DNA of 64,000 nt from Echinococcus granulosus. Taxonomy: Eukaryota > Platyhelminthes > Cestoda > Cyclophyllidea > Taeniidae. Positions within the stretch are counted from its first letter, which is position 1. The number at the start of each line of letters is the position of its first letter. The notes under the pieces are model-generated. The model did not search any database. It saw nothing but the letters and a program-made list of their open reading frames with translations, and was not told the DNA's origin. The translations under genes and the position numbers were made by a program. The DNA is taken from contig NW_020170385.1 in NCBI RefSeq assembly GCF_000524195.1, forward strand, positions 268,029 through 332,028, read 5' to 3'. Below, one piece after another: positions 37,607-49,400 of this stretch.

Positions 37607-40600
37607 TCAAGTGAAATTGACCACGACTGAAGAGGTGGTAGAGTTGGCACCAGGAGGGCTACCAGAATCAGCCCCCTTCATTCTTGCACCTGATTTCGAC
37701 TCGCCCATGTATTCGGCGGTGAACGGTTGATCAGAAAAGTGGCAATCCACCGCGCGTTGGAGCGCTTCGACGAAAACCGAAAGGGGAACGGCGGACGAGG
37801 CGTTTCTCTCTGAGCCTGATGTCGAGGCCTGTGGGGGAGGAACATTCTCACTGTCGGCGTTGTTGGCAATCCATCGGTTAGCCAGAAGGGGAACTTGACC
37901 AGGGTGGTACTTGGAGTCCATATGGAAGGCGTGTGCCAAGAGCGGCAGCTTCCGCAGTGCTCGTCCATTAAGGCCAACGCTGCGCTGCGCCAAACGCCAC
38001 ACTCCCAAACTTGGTGCGGTTACCTGAGTTTGTGAAAAACATCGGCATAGAGACATATCCCGTAGCCACCAGCAATGTTATCAAGTGCGGTTGTTAGGAC
38101 GACCATTGTTTCGTCGGACAGAAATTAAGACAGTTGGATTAAATTTTACTTCAATAGAAAAAATGTCAAAGATGCCTTGATGATTCCAATTTCACTTCAT
38201 TCTCAAAACAAGCTACCTCATTTGCAACGCATTTCTATCAATTTTTGCAGGTGTAATGAGAGTGCTTTCTTGAAACATCTTTGGGCTCTGCGTCAAAGTT
38301 TATACGGATTGCAATCAACTAAAGGAAAAATTAAGTGTCATTTTAAGTGGAAAATGAGTTTGTGGAACAGTATCCCATGCGAAAACTTGGGGAGTTTAAG
38401 AACATTATTTTATTCTTAGAGAACATCGGCCAAGGTTTTTTCTTTTTTTCTTCTTTGTAATTTTACATCTGATGAATAAGATTGTTACGGCTTTTCTAAC
38501 AATAATTTGCTTTCAATCAATATTCTTTTCATTTGGATCCATTTCATGGAAAATAAATCGAGAGACCGATAATAAGCCATCGCAAATCCTCTTACATACA
38601 CAATAATTGCGTATCGAAAGTCTGCGACAGAAAGTATACAATCCATCATTAAACATCGAATAAAGTTGTACCGTACTGAATATGGCAGAACCGGATTGCC
38701 CCACGAACTCGCAGATACTTTCCAATCCCAGCAGCATCAGATCATCAAAGGTAATATTAATGTGATGCTTACTTTGAACGAGTTACTACATTATCAGCTC
38801 TCACGATATGCTGCAATATTAATAAAACGTAATGATAGTGGAGTTGTTATAAAGGTCTGGATGATAGAGCGTAGCTTGCTTTTGTGATCAAAACTTCATT
38901 CATACTTCCCACTGCAAGTGTGCGACAGAAACTATTTACCGCAAATATTTACGGTCTGTATAAATCGCTACCAATGGAAAACAAACTTACTGAACTCTCA
39001 ACGAATTGCAATGCTGACAGAACGCGATAGTTCAGCAGGCCAGACTTTTGGCGTTCTATGAGACCAACCCGAATGAGTTCATTTAGGCAGGAGGCATATA
39101 TAGAGTAGATGGCTACAGCTGAAGGGGGCCCGATGTAGGCACGAATGTCTGCTCTGTCAAGAAATGCGGGATCCACCACACCGGTCACATTCGAGGTCGC
39201 CATCACGAGGACATTGGAATAGTGTTTGAGCTAAGAACAAATTAGCAATGCTATTGCGACTGAAATGTTATAAGTAGCGTAGTAAATGAGAAGTCACCAA
39301 ACCTGATCCAAATGAGTCAGAACTGCATTGACAACACGGAGAGCTTCGCTGGGCTCACAAGCAGAGGCTACAGACTTTCGTACAGCGGTTAAACTCTCTA
39401 CCTCGTCAACGAGAAGAAAGACTAGGTGGTTGGGATCTTCGATATACTCGAAAATCGATGAAAACATCTGGGAGACGAGGCGAGCAGACTCGGAGAACCA
39501 TTTTGACATCAGGTTGACCGTGTTAATCTCGATCAGCGCTGCCGATGTAAAGCGATGAGAGAGGCGGATGGAAAGCTTGTGCGCGAGGGCACGACATAAG
39601 GATGTTTTACCGGTTCCTGGAGGACCGTGTAGAAAGATAACGCGATTCCAAGCGATCACGTGCTGGCTCACCTTGGATGGACAGAAATAACATTAAATAC
39701 GGAAAAAAAGGTGACTTAAGGTAATCAGGCAGATATTTTAAGTAGTTTTTGATGAGGAGGTATTAAGGTTCAAGCCCATTAGAAGCACGAGTCGCGACCA
39801 CCAATCGTGGGAAAGAACTCAGGAGAGTAAAACCAATATAGGCTCTCATTAATTCGTGAAAATAAAAATGAAGACACGTGACATATAACAACACTTTAGA
39901 GTAGTCGACTCCGTGTGGAACATGGTCTAAATTCACTAAACCACCGAAAAGGATTATTGAAAGGGAGAGAGATATGGATGGTACCTCATAATCGGCAAAG
40001 AGGAGAGCGGACTCGGCGTACTTGAGGAGGTCCCTCTTAACGCTTGAGTCGTAGACGAGGGTGTCCCAAAGTCCATCAAAGGCGGAAGAGGGCAGAGCCC
40101 ATCGAGTGCCCCCTCTAATGACCTCGGAGGAGACCTCGAGGGTCTCGTGGGTGGGGTCCGCCTCATCACCTGAGACCAGACGGTAGACGTGATACACCAG
40201 TGGCGCCGTCTCCAAATGCACGACCGTTTGTGTTACCGATTCTCTGCCTAACGGACAATCCGTGTCCTCCGTGCTCAACTATAACAAGCGTGGACCTCAG
40301 CTAAAAAATTCGGCTTCTGAAGTGAGAGCAATACAACTCATGAGGCCTCCGTAAATTCAATAACCGGCCCCATTCAAAGCTCATAGTAAGTTATAATTTT
40401 GAATCGGGTCCAGAAGCTATTCATCAGTGGCTTGACGGAATTTCTACCACTTAGAAGCAACGAATGCAAATTCAGGATAATGTTAGAGAAGAAGCTGTTT
40501 CAACATTGTTCCATTATTGCGGATCTGACTAACATAGCGCCACCTTTAACATTTTCTCCTAGTTATGGAACGTCGGTATAACAAGTAAACAAATTACCGT

Positions 40601-41001
40601 GTCGAGTTCAAAGCAAATTTGTAGACTTCAAGTCAAATTAGGGAACACTAAAATTTTATACTGTTGATGGCAGAATGAAAACGTACGCCGATTGAGGCAA
40701 TGTTTTCGTTGAAAAATGTCTGCTCAGAAGACGAAGTACAGACGAAGACGTGCTCCCAAAGGGCGGGAAGATTGCAGGTGCCTTGTTTGGTCCGTAGGTG
40801 CATTCCAACCGCTTGGCACACGGCGGCCCGCGATGCAGTGCTACCACGGGTGAGACAAACCTCCACATGAACGATGGGCTGAGGAGGAGGGGTGTGCGGC
40901 CTTCCGCAAACCTGAGGCTCAACCACCTCATTATCCTCAGTGGCCTGAACGCCTGGCGTTACCTCAATCGGCTCGTCACATTCCATGCTTCTGGGCTCCA
41001 T
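37607..41001 (-). CDS. trip13: PCH2/TRIP13 AAA+ ATPase (HORMA-domain remodeller)
   Basis: Five exons, all joined in phase 0: 41001-40687, 40278-39985, 39671-39303, 39230-38991 and 38023-37607, giving 544 aa. The family remodels HORMA proteins such as MAD2 and HORMADs in the spindle checkpoint and meiosis. The N-terminal substrate-binding part includes PIVHVEV and WALPSSAFDGLWDTLVYDSS. Walker A is GPPGTGKT at about 219-226. The KWFSES pore-loop region follows. Walker B is FLLVDE, with Asp/Glu at about 292-293. Sensor 1 is ATSN, the DRADIRAYIGPPS segment carries the arginine-finger region, and sensor 2 is GLNGRALRKLP. All catalytic motifs are intact. The human protein is 432 aa. The excess here is an acidic N-terminal extension, a Ser/Asn-rich insert after the sensor-2 helix and a Gly/Ser-rich C-terminal tail. 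ATG codons at 41001 and 40986 are both possible starts. TELO2 ends only 327 bp upstream on the same strand. Confidence 0.94.
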
Positions 41002-41328
41002 TCAGCTGCACGGCAGGTCATTTCCGAATATGCAAGAGAACACTAGCATGGATGACTCCGAATCCCGTGATGACCAATTTGTACTTAAAGTGCAGGAGAT
41101 AAAATGTGTAACGTGGCAGCTAGTTGCTCGTTTAGAGCTTCTAAGCTACATCTTTTGTTGCCAAAACCAACTCCACCACATACGACTTTGAACAAATGGC
41201 AACAAGGATAAACAATTTGTTGCATGTAAATACAATTACCAAACTGCAACGAATAAATGAACAGGAAAGCACCAGAGTATGCAAATATATACAATGTATT
41301 GTAAAGGAAAATGACAGGAAGGCCAAGA

Positions 41329-43725
41329 TCAATCTTTCAATACAAGGCTACTGAAATCAACACCAATCAACTCAGCAACGTGTTCGCGCAAGAAACAGAG
41401 CGCAACTTCCGCCATATGCTGGCAACCCGAATCAGGATCGCCTTGAAGTGTCTTGACAAGTTCACCAGCCAAGTGGGGGATAAGCAAGAGTTCATGGTTT
41501 GCGGTGAACACAGATGGGGGCGTGATAGTGAGCATAACATTTAGAGTGGAGAGGAATGATCTCCGCACAGCGGGATCACTCGAATTTGTCAAGATAAGGG
41601 GGCTCAGAGTCAAAAGCTCCTCTGCCATTCGCGGAAGCATGGGTGAGTTGCGTCCACAAGCATACATGACCCCAAGGGAGGTCAAAAGTCGAGCTAACAC
41701 AGCATCGTCAAGATGAGCGTAAACGTCAGGTTGGCGCTTAAGCAGGACGCCAGCAGCTCGGAGAGTGGGAAAGAAAAAGTCTCCGGCTACGGGGGTGAAC
41801 TTGGGACCGAGGCAGCATGCAGCATCAGTGAGTGCCGCGATGACCACAGAGAGCTGGTTAACCGCAAGACCGGACTGCATCAACTGTCCAGTGAGGTAAT
41901 GGACCGTTCGACGGGGCGAGACCACCGCCAGGGCAACGAGAGCGCGGTGCCGCGAGGCGTTCACCTCCTCGATGTATGGACAGATGGGGGGCTCGGTGTG
42001 GAGCAAGGTGTCCGCGAAAATGGCAGCAACTTCATGCACGGCACCACCGCAGTGACGATAAATAAGCTCCTCTGCGTGAGCAAAACAAGATAGCGCTACC
42101 TCGTTGCTTGCAATATCGTCGGGATTGTGTTTAGCGCCTCCCAGACCGTCAAGACACTCCCGAAGGTAGTGTGGGCGACGAGCACGGAAGGGCCAGCCAC
42201 AGGGAGCAGATGTTGTGTACTCTGGAAGTGGTTGAAACCCCGCACTCATTTCATTTTCCTCTAAATCGTCATCGCTATCCACTTCATTGGCTTTCGTCGT
42301 AGTATTTGTAAGCCGTACACTTGGAGCAATGGCGAAAAGCCCCTCTACACCTAGTAAATAATTATTAGAAATGTCCTGTAAGGCGGATTGGCAACCAAAT
42401 CGCTTACTCTCGTCCACTTGATTTTCAGGAAGCTGATAAGGTGGAATGGGTTCAAATAAAGGTTTCACAAGCTTTACGGCTCCGTTCTCCACATATTCAA
42501 ACTTGAGTACTTGTAGATTTTCGTCAGCTATCCCTTTTCTACCGATATGGAACTGCTCTATTAGCCACTCACCAACAGCCATCCCCAACACTCTCTGCTC
42601 CTCAAAATTGCAAGCTAAATGTACGGTTATTCCGTGTAGTACATAGGAGATCATTTTGGAGTAGGACGGGGAGTTAATTATAGAATCTTGAAAGGCACTG
42701 ACCCAGGTGACAAGCGCCTGATTTAAGTAAATACGATTTTGCGAAGAAGTACTTCGCAGAGCGGTCGAATCTGACCAACATTGAAGTAGATGTAAACCCA
42801 GGTCATTTTCAACTCGTGTAATCAAATCAGCGGTAGCATTCTCGCTTAGAAAGCCGAATATGTTGATTGGGACTCGAGGAGAGGAAAATCTGCGAAAGAT
42901 CAGGAGACGATGGAACAGACGAAACAGTCGATTTTGCATTGGAGAACGAAGAGAGGAAGAAAGACAAAGCGTGACCAGGTGGGGATGAGATGCTTGGCTA
43001 AGAAGAGGAACCAAAGTTGCTTCCAAGGCCCTTTCTTGAATTAGAGAAAGCGCTCGACTCCAAGTGTTTGAGCTCTCGGTTGAACGAGAAACTTGCTGCA
43101 GAATTGCGCTCCAAACCTCTTTACCAAAACCCAACAAACATGACTGTGAAATAAGCACGGCGTTGAGAAGGGGATAAGTGACTTCAGTAGCATGTCGTAT
43201 GATTAAAGGGAAATAAACTTTCGGTTCAAAAGGACGCGGGAAAATGGTGGTCTTAAGTGAATTGGTGATAAGCGTGGGCAAATTTATAAGGCGGCGAGTT
43301 TTTTCAACGAGGAAGGCGTAGCGAACTGAACTTGAAATACAAATCGCCATGTCATTGATCGCAAACAAAAGTTGAGGAAGGCGTCGAAATTCAAGAAGGT
43401 ACTTCAAGAGCAAACTGAGACAAAGCTTAGTTTCCGCAGATTGCGAGCCATTTTGTTGTAGGCGCAAGACAAGCACCTCAAACCAGATGTCAGCACGAGC
43501 CTTTGATGTAGCGAATAACAAAAGATCATAACAGGAAGGCAATGTTGGGTTTGAAAAGAGCTTGGCAGCTAGTTTAGACAAAAAAATTGTTTGAGAACTG
43601 AGAGACTCAAATGCACTATCTGGAGCAGAAAGGTATTTGCGCAGTTCCTGAACGGCATTGTCATCAGCAACCCCCGACGGCATATCTTCTACAATACGCA
43701 GAAGACTCACCAAATCGATAGACAT
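41329..43725 (-). CDS. telo2: TELO2 (TEL2/CLK-2), TTT-complex subunit
   Basis: One uninterrupted frame of 798 codons, close to the human length of 837. TELO2 pairs with TTI1 and TTI2 and acts with HSP90 and R2TP to stabilise newly made PIKK kinases (ATM, ATR, mTOR, DNA-PKcs, SMG1). The protein is an all-helical repeat solenoid. The conserved C-terminal Tel2 block is clear from about residue 515 (RPHYLRECLDGL) to 640 (VHYLTGQLMQSGLAVNQL, then a hydrophobic helix and GDFFFPTL). An acidic Asp/Glu segment just before it (DSDDDLEENEMS) lies where the family carries CK2-phosphorylated serines that recruit R2TP; use of these residues is inferred. The start is the first ATG of the frame. The lack of introns contrasts with the neighbouring genes. 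No canonical AATAAA was found between its stop and the TRIP13 start. Confidence 0.92.
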   Translation of the reverse strand: MSIDLVSLLRIVEDMPSGVADDNAVQELRKYLSAPDSAFESLSSQTIFLSKLAAKLFSNPTLPSCYDLLLFATSKARADIWFEVLVLRLQQNGSQSAETKLCLSLLLKYLLEFRRLPQLLFAINDMAICISSSVRYAFLVEKTRRLINLPTLITNSLKTTIFPRPFEPKVYFPLIIRHATEVTYPLLNAVLISQSCLLGFGKEVWSAILQQVSRSTESSNTWSRALSLIQERALEATLVPLLSQASHPHLVTLCLSSSLRSPMQNRLFRLFHRLLIFRRFSSPRVPINIFGFLSENATADLITRVENDLGLHLLQCWSDSTALRSTSSQNRIYLNQALVTWVSAFQDSIINSPSYSKMISYVLHGITVHLACNFEEQRVLGMAVGEWLIEQFHIGRKGIADENLQVLKFEYVENGAVKLVKPLFEPIPPYQLPENQVDESKRFGCQSALQDISNNYLLGVEGLFAIAPSVRLTNTTTKANEVDSDDDLEENEMSAGFQPLPEYTTSAPCGWPFRARRPHYLRECLDGLGGAKHNPDDIASNEVALSCFAHAEELIYRHCGGAVHEVAAIFADTLLHTEPPICPYIEEVNASRHRALVALAVVSPRRTVHYLTGQLMQSGLAVNQLSVVIAALTDAACCLGPKFTPVAGDFFFPTLRAAGVLLKRQPDVYAHLDDAVLARLLTSLGVMYACGRNSPMLPRMAEELLTLSPLILTNSSDPAVRRSFLSTLNVMLTITPPSVFTANHELLLIPHLAGELVKTLQGDPDSGCQHMAEVALCFLREHVAELIGVDFSSLVLKD

Positions 43726-44454
43726 CGCTAAATTTAAAGGAATAGAAACCTATGCAACATTGCTGTGACTAATGAGATGAATAAAGTCTAATGTGAGAAA
43801 GAGGACATACCCAAGAAAAAGCCGATGAGCGAGACCCAGAAACCAGTAAGCCAAATGTTAAGTTAAATGTGAAATCAAAATTGGAATAAATTTGAAGACT
43901 CGTAACAAGTCGTTGGAAAGCAAGAATTTGTAAAATGCACTAGACAAAGTTGCAGATCCAGAAGACAAACTCGAAAACCCGTGCAGCCCCAACCAATTAG
44001 ACTTGTGGTCCTATGCATTAAAACAAGATATAGGGTCTAGAGAATTGGTGGCTATATGGAACCAAAGTTAGAGAAATTATTTGACTATGCCTAGTTTGAC
44101 CACAAAATTATTTTTAAGCCTTTAAAGTCCTTGGACAAGCGCAATGTTAACCAGCCCATATCTCAGGACGTTCACTAAAATGACGATGCATTAACAATTA
44201 TTTTCGCATCGGAAGTCATCTGTCAGTAAAATGCAATAAATTTGCAATGTATACCCGTTTTTACTGTAAGATTTTGAATAGGACTGCATAGCGCTTGAGT
44301 ACGATTGCATTAGTGGCATAAGGAATGAACCGGAATATCACAGATATTCACAAATATTTGGGCCACCTATGTGATCTGAAGAACTTGAGCAGGTGGGTCA
44401 TTATCGCAAGAACAGCTTTTCCTTTTGCTGGTCCAGCATGCTAAATTTGTTTGT
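43726..44454. other. Upstream region of TELO2
   Basis: 0.7 kb of AT-rich sequence with no gene, RNA or clear promoter element recognised. Confidence 0.4.
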
Positions 44455-44610
44455 TTTTTTAGCATCCCGGGACTTCCCTGAAGGCACAAGAAGACGCAAT
44501 ACCTGGGTGATACATAGATATTCGACATACGGTAGGTATTAGGGCTACCGGCATGGCCCAAAGGTCAAGATAAAGTAGCCCAACCGTTAACCATACAGCC
44601 AACACATCAC
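44455..44610 (-). repeat. Dispersed repeat copy (GGCCCAAAGG family), minus orientation
   Basis: Reads CGGGACTTCCCTGAAG ... CTACCGGCATGGCCCAAAGG on the plus strand. Its reverse complement aligns with 44745-44885, and it aligns directly with 18735-18895. Confidence 0.6.
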
Positions 44611-44744
44611 AAGATCATGTTCTGCTGTTTTGTCTAACAGTGTTTTTGTCTGTACGAATACTTCTGCCATCGTAGTGTAATACGATAGTGGTTTATCCCT
44701 CGGTTTTAGTGAGGCGCGACTTTTGTACTTTGAAATAGCCCCCT

Positions 44745-44885
44745 TGTACTTCGCCGGGTGGGCTGGCCTTTTGGGCCATGCCAATAGCCCAGACACCTTC
44801 TCTGTGCTGAATATGTATGTTCCGCCCGAGTATTGTGTCTTCTTTCGTCTTCAGGGAGTCTCGGGACGCTACAGTAGATTGAGCT
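44745..44885 (+). repeat. Dispersed repeat copy, plus orientation
   Basis: GGCTGGCCTTTTGGGCCATG, then CTGAATATGTATG, GTCTTCTTTCGTCTTCAGGG and AGTCTCGGGACG. It is inverted relative to 44455-44610, with the GGCC-rich ends facing each other across about 140 bp. Confidence 0.6.
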
Positions 44886-44964
44886 ACTGCTGTGGTATGG
44901 ACTTCAGGCAGTGCCAATAGCCTTTTTTGGCTTCTCCGTAGGTTAGTGGTGTACGTGTGGTGCT

Positions 44965-45065
44965 CCCAATCTGCCTTGAAGCCGTAGGAGGTCGTACTAC
45001 TAGGGTGGAAGATATATTGCTGACGCACATGAGGGCTGCGAGGCTGCTGGCATTGAGCGGGGGCT
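44965..45065 (-). repeat. Dispersed repeat copy, minus orientation, truncated
   Basis: AATCTGCCTTGAAG ... GCTGCGAGGCTGCTGGCATT aligns with the 18.7-kb copy (AGTCTTCCCTGAAG ... GTTGGGAGGCTACTGGCGTG). Confidence 0.45.
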
Positions 45066-46209
45066 ATGACGCCCAGTAAAGGTACAATGGAGGATCCTTA
45101 AGTGTTCGCGTAATCCAAACACATAGTTGAACAATAAATCAAAGAATTACTAATGTTCCTCTACGCTACTTTGAAGTATTACGACTTCAGCAAGGATTAG
45201 GGGTGCTACAATGTAACTACTTTGACTACGTTGTTACAAGTCACGTTTATATGGAATTGTAATATTCAAATATTTGCATGGAAGATTATTTAATCCATGG
45301 GGTTTAGTTGATTAGCTAGTTACTTAATCTGTTTTGAAGATATACCAAACTCTGACTACACATTTTCCTAAACTTAATTACGTATATTCAGATGCGTGAG
45401 GTTACTTTGCTACCTTCGTTGAACGTTGCGCTTTGTAAATGTGAATTCTAATTAGTATGCTGTAGAGGTCATGGTATGCGAAGAGATTGCTAACATTATG
45501 TTCATTCCACGTGGGGTAATGTTTGAAGAGAATCAGCGATTTGGACGAGCCAAATTTTCCCCTGAGCACCTCTTGCATTCATCTACTTGCCTTTACTGGA
45601 AATGAATCATTTTTTGCAAATTTTTCCTTATAAAAAGTAAGAACAGCTTCTGGAGGGAATTTCCTTACATTCCCCTTATAAATAGGTCCAAATACCACGT
45701 TGAAGACAAAACCCTCTAACCCCTCAGGGAATAGCACATGTAATATGTAAGCAAAGTCCGGTTGCCCTTTTGCTTAATCGAAGAGGTGTGTGCAGACATC
45801 GATGCATCTGAACACAGAGCAACCTTCGAGATACTGGCTAAATAGATTTCTTATAATGCCGAAAGCGGGAAAGCTTAATTTTTCACATTATTTTAGCATT
45901 GTCATTTTTTCATTAGCAATTTCTTATTTTGTACTTTTTTGTATGAAGGCTGTATTATTTTATCACAGGACAAATAGGCCACCAACTTGGCAAATCAGAC
46001 AAGCAAGCGACAAATGTCTTTATTTCTCCTTATACCTTAATTTCCTTTACGATTATCACTATACGTAGTGATTAATGTTTGCTTGATCAGTATGGGCTGC
46101 AATGATCCCATTTTTCATAATGACAACCGCATGAACATTACTTTCTGCATTGTTAGGTTGTGTTTAAAAAAAAGCTGTAAGAAATAAACTGATTTTGTTG
46201 CACTTTCAC
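45066..46209. other. Intergenic region before the collagen 3' end
   Basis: 1.1 kb of AT-rich sequence with no gene, RNA gene or repeat recognised. Confidence 0.5.
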
Positions 46210-46215
46210 TTTATT
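46210..46215 (-). terminator. Polyadenylation signal AATAAA for the fibrillar collagen
   Basis: TTTATT on the plus strand, about 265 nt past the collagen stop codon at 46480-46478. Confidence 0.5.
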
Positions 46216-46477
46216 GCGCCAAAAACACCTATTTTAACGTCAATGTACACCAGAATCACGGGATGGATAATAAAGATGTGCAAGAGCAGATAGGAGGAAA
46301 AGTGGGAAGAAGAAAAATAATTGGAGACAAACATTTCTTTAGGAAGGCCCGCTTAAACGTAAATGAAGGTGGACAGGAAGAAGGAGAGAGAAGGAAAGAC
46401 AAAAAATGAAAATTCTATCGCCCCGGTTGGTCTGGATGCTGTTGTCGTCGTACTGGTAGCTGCACGGTCACTATGAC

Positions 46478-49400
46478 CTAAGCGTAGCACACGGGGCTCA
46501 GTCTCACCCCCACTTCCTTTGAATATCCGCCCACGTCGCGGAAAGAGATGTCACGCACTGGGAGCCGCTGTGGTCGGCTTACCACCTCCATCACGGTGTA
46601 GCCGTAGCTGTCCTTCATGTACTACAACGCCACAACCAACGTTCAAGGGCTACACTCAGTAGCACACGCACCGTATCTTTCCTTAGGCTATTTAGCTAAA
46701 GACTTTACGGGAGTACAAAATATTCGCTAATTTTTTCTTTTTTAGCAAAGCATTGATCGCCCAACACTAAGTTCCAGTGCTGGATGGAAATGTGGTTGTT
46801 GAATGGTTAAACCATCTAATGAACAGACACCTGACATTCGTCACGCAGGACGTTGTAGCGGAAGAGCTCTCCATCGCGCAAGAAATAATGGTCGTTGTCA
46901 GACATGAGGCGCGCCTCTTCTTGCGAAGATTGACGACACACCACCGTCACGTTCTGGTTGGCCTTTGTACTGAGCATCTTCAGGAAGGCCAACTGATCTT
47001 CGGGCACATTATATTCAAACTAAAAAACGGAAAAATTATTCATTGAGAAGGTAAATAACTAGAAGAGTCTTTTTCCTTATGGTACACACTAATTCTTGGT
47101 AACTACCACAACATATTAACTTCTCTAATTACGAGACATGCTGAGTTGGGGAGATTAGCATCTTAATGAAGTAGATAGACGTTAATTCGCAAGCTAGGGT
47201 TCTGCTAAGAACTGAGTCCGTAACATTCCGGGGACTACCGGTGACTACCATCGTTATAATTTTTATTTAAAAGTAATATAAATGGCTCGACCTTTAACAC
47301 TATGCAGCAAAGTGGTTAAGATCGAAACCGATATATAATACTTTGTGTCACACCATGTGGATACGGCTATGATTAGTCCATCAGTGATTTGACTTTATTA
47401 TTTTCCCTTACCAACACTATCATCGGACTTATTCTCCAAGTTTTAGAGGCTTCAAAATTCGAATGTATGAAAGTATGATTCAATAAAATAGACAATGAAG
47501 TTTCGCTCCCACCAGTTTACTGCCCTGGAGTTCATGAAACCAGTGCTCTTCACCGATATTGATATCTGAGTAAGACCTGACTTCAAAGTCATCTGCCTTT
47601 GGTGCCACGCAGGTCTCACCCATCCGAATGTGACAGTAGACTTCGATTGCATCTTTGATGCTACCGGCATTGGGGTCAATCCAGTAGAATCCGTCAGGAA
47701 GGTGTGGATTAACCAGCGCCAGATGTTTGCACGTTCTCGCTGGAAGTTTGCGTGAGCCATCGGGTTTGTCAATACTATCGGTTCCGATATATTGAGCCTG
47801 GGCAGTGTCGTCGTTGAAGGCCATGTCATACGTGATGGCAGGTGGTCCGGGGGGTCCAGGAGGGCCCTGGTTACCAACTGGACCTGGTGGACCTTGGGGC
47901 CCATCGCGACCAGGTGGTCCAGGGAGACCGGTCGGGCCTTGTTCGCCTTGATATCCCATCTCGCCCATCGGCCCCTCAAAGCCTTGAGGGCCCTGTTCTC
48001 CAGGAAGACCTGTTGGGCCTTGGTGCCCTCTAGGCCCTGTGTGTCCTTTGGAACCCCGTTGACCCTTCGGCCCGGGGTCGCCTGGGGGACCCATCCATCC
48101 CTTGTGGCCTGTAGGTCCAGGTCTACCAGGACGACCTGGAAGACCGTCGATTCCATTACGACCAGGGTAGCCGCGTGGACCAGGTTCGCCAGGCGTTCCA
48201 GGCTGTCCATCAGGTCCATCAGCTCCAGATTCTCCACGATCACCTACAGGACCGGTGGGACCAATGGGGCCAGTGACGCCCTGAGGACCATCAGGACCTG
48301 GTGGGCCAGCCTCTCCCTCAGGACCCTGGGGACCGCGTTCACCTGGCTGACCTTGAACGCCCTGAGGACCGGTATCACCGATCGAACCAGGTTCGCCGGC
48401 CTCTCCAGTAGGTCCAGGAGGACCGGGTGGACCGGTGGGACCAGGAGGTCCCTCATTTCCTTGCTTTCCCTTTATGCCTGGCTTGCCCTGTGCACCAGGC
48501 TTGCCAGGAGGCCCTTTACGACCCTGTGGACCAGTGCGACCAGCTTGACCCGGTGTGCCCTATAATAACAAAAGTAAAGTCATTTTAAATCATTATAAGT
48601 CAAAGCAAAATGCCCCAGAACCTGGGTTCCAGACCACCTGCGCTTCCAATCGCAAAAGTGGACAAGTATAAGTAAAACCAAAAATGGCTATGAATGCTTT
48701 TGCAAAGCATGTTCCCATATTGTTTGGATCATGTCTTTTTTACATGTAAAGACTCTAAACATGACCATAAGTAACAAAAGTCAGTTAAAGTCATGTATGA
48801 ATCTAGCATACTTGGGGACCGGGTGGACCATCTACTCCCAGAGAACCGGCAGGACCAGTAGGTCCCTTAGGACCATCAGGACCGGGGTCACCGGCAGGAC
48901 CCTTGATGCCATCCTTGCCAGCGCTTCCAGAAGGGCCTCGGAAACCGATGGGGCCAGCAGGGCCAACAGGTCCCTTCGCACCCTCCTCACCGGGGGCTCC
49001 ATCAGCTCCAGCAGAACCGCGTTCACCGGTAGCTCCCATGGCTCCGTCGGGTCCACGGGGACCTATCGGTCCATCATCACCGGGAAGACCATCTGGACCG
49101 GACGGTCCATCAATTCCACGGGGCCCAGGGCGACCGCGTACACCCGGTCGACCAGGAGCCCCATCAATACCATCGCGTCCACGGGGTCCTTCTGGACCTG
49201 GTGGGCCATCTTCTCCATTAGCTCCAGGTGGACCGGGAGGACCCATTTCACCGGGAGCGCCTGGAAAGACACGGCAGTGAAACCGTACTCACAAGTCTGT
49301 ATTAAGTTTAAAAAAATAAACTATAGTCTTCTATAGTTTTTCAAATGAATTAGATTATGTACACTACTAAATGCATCCTTTAACGATCATTCAGCCATCG

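Noticed and set aside
44693..45028. 111-codon minus-strand open frame
   Set aside because: It overlaps two diverged repeat copies in opposite orientation and has no domain, so it is treated as chance coding potential in repeat DNA.
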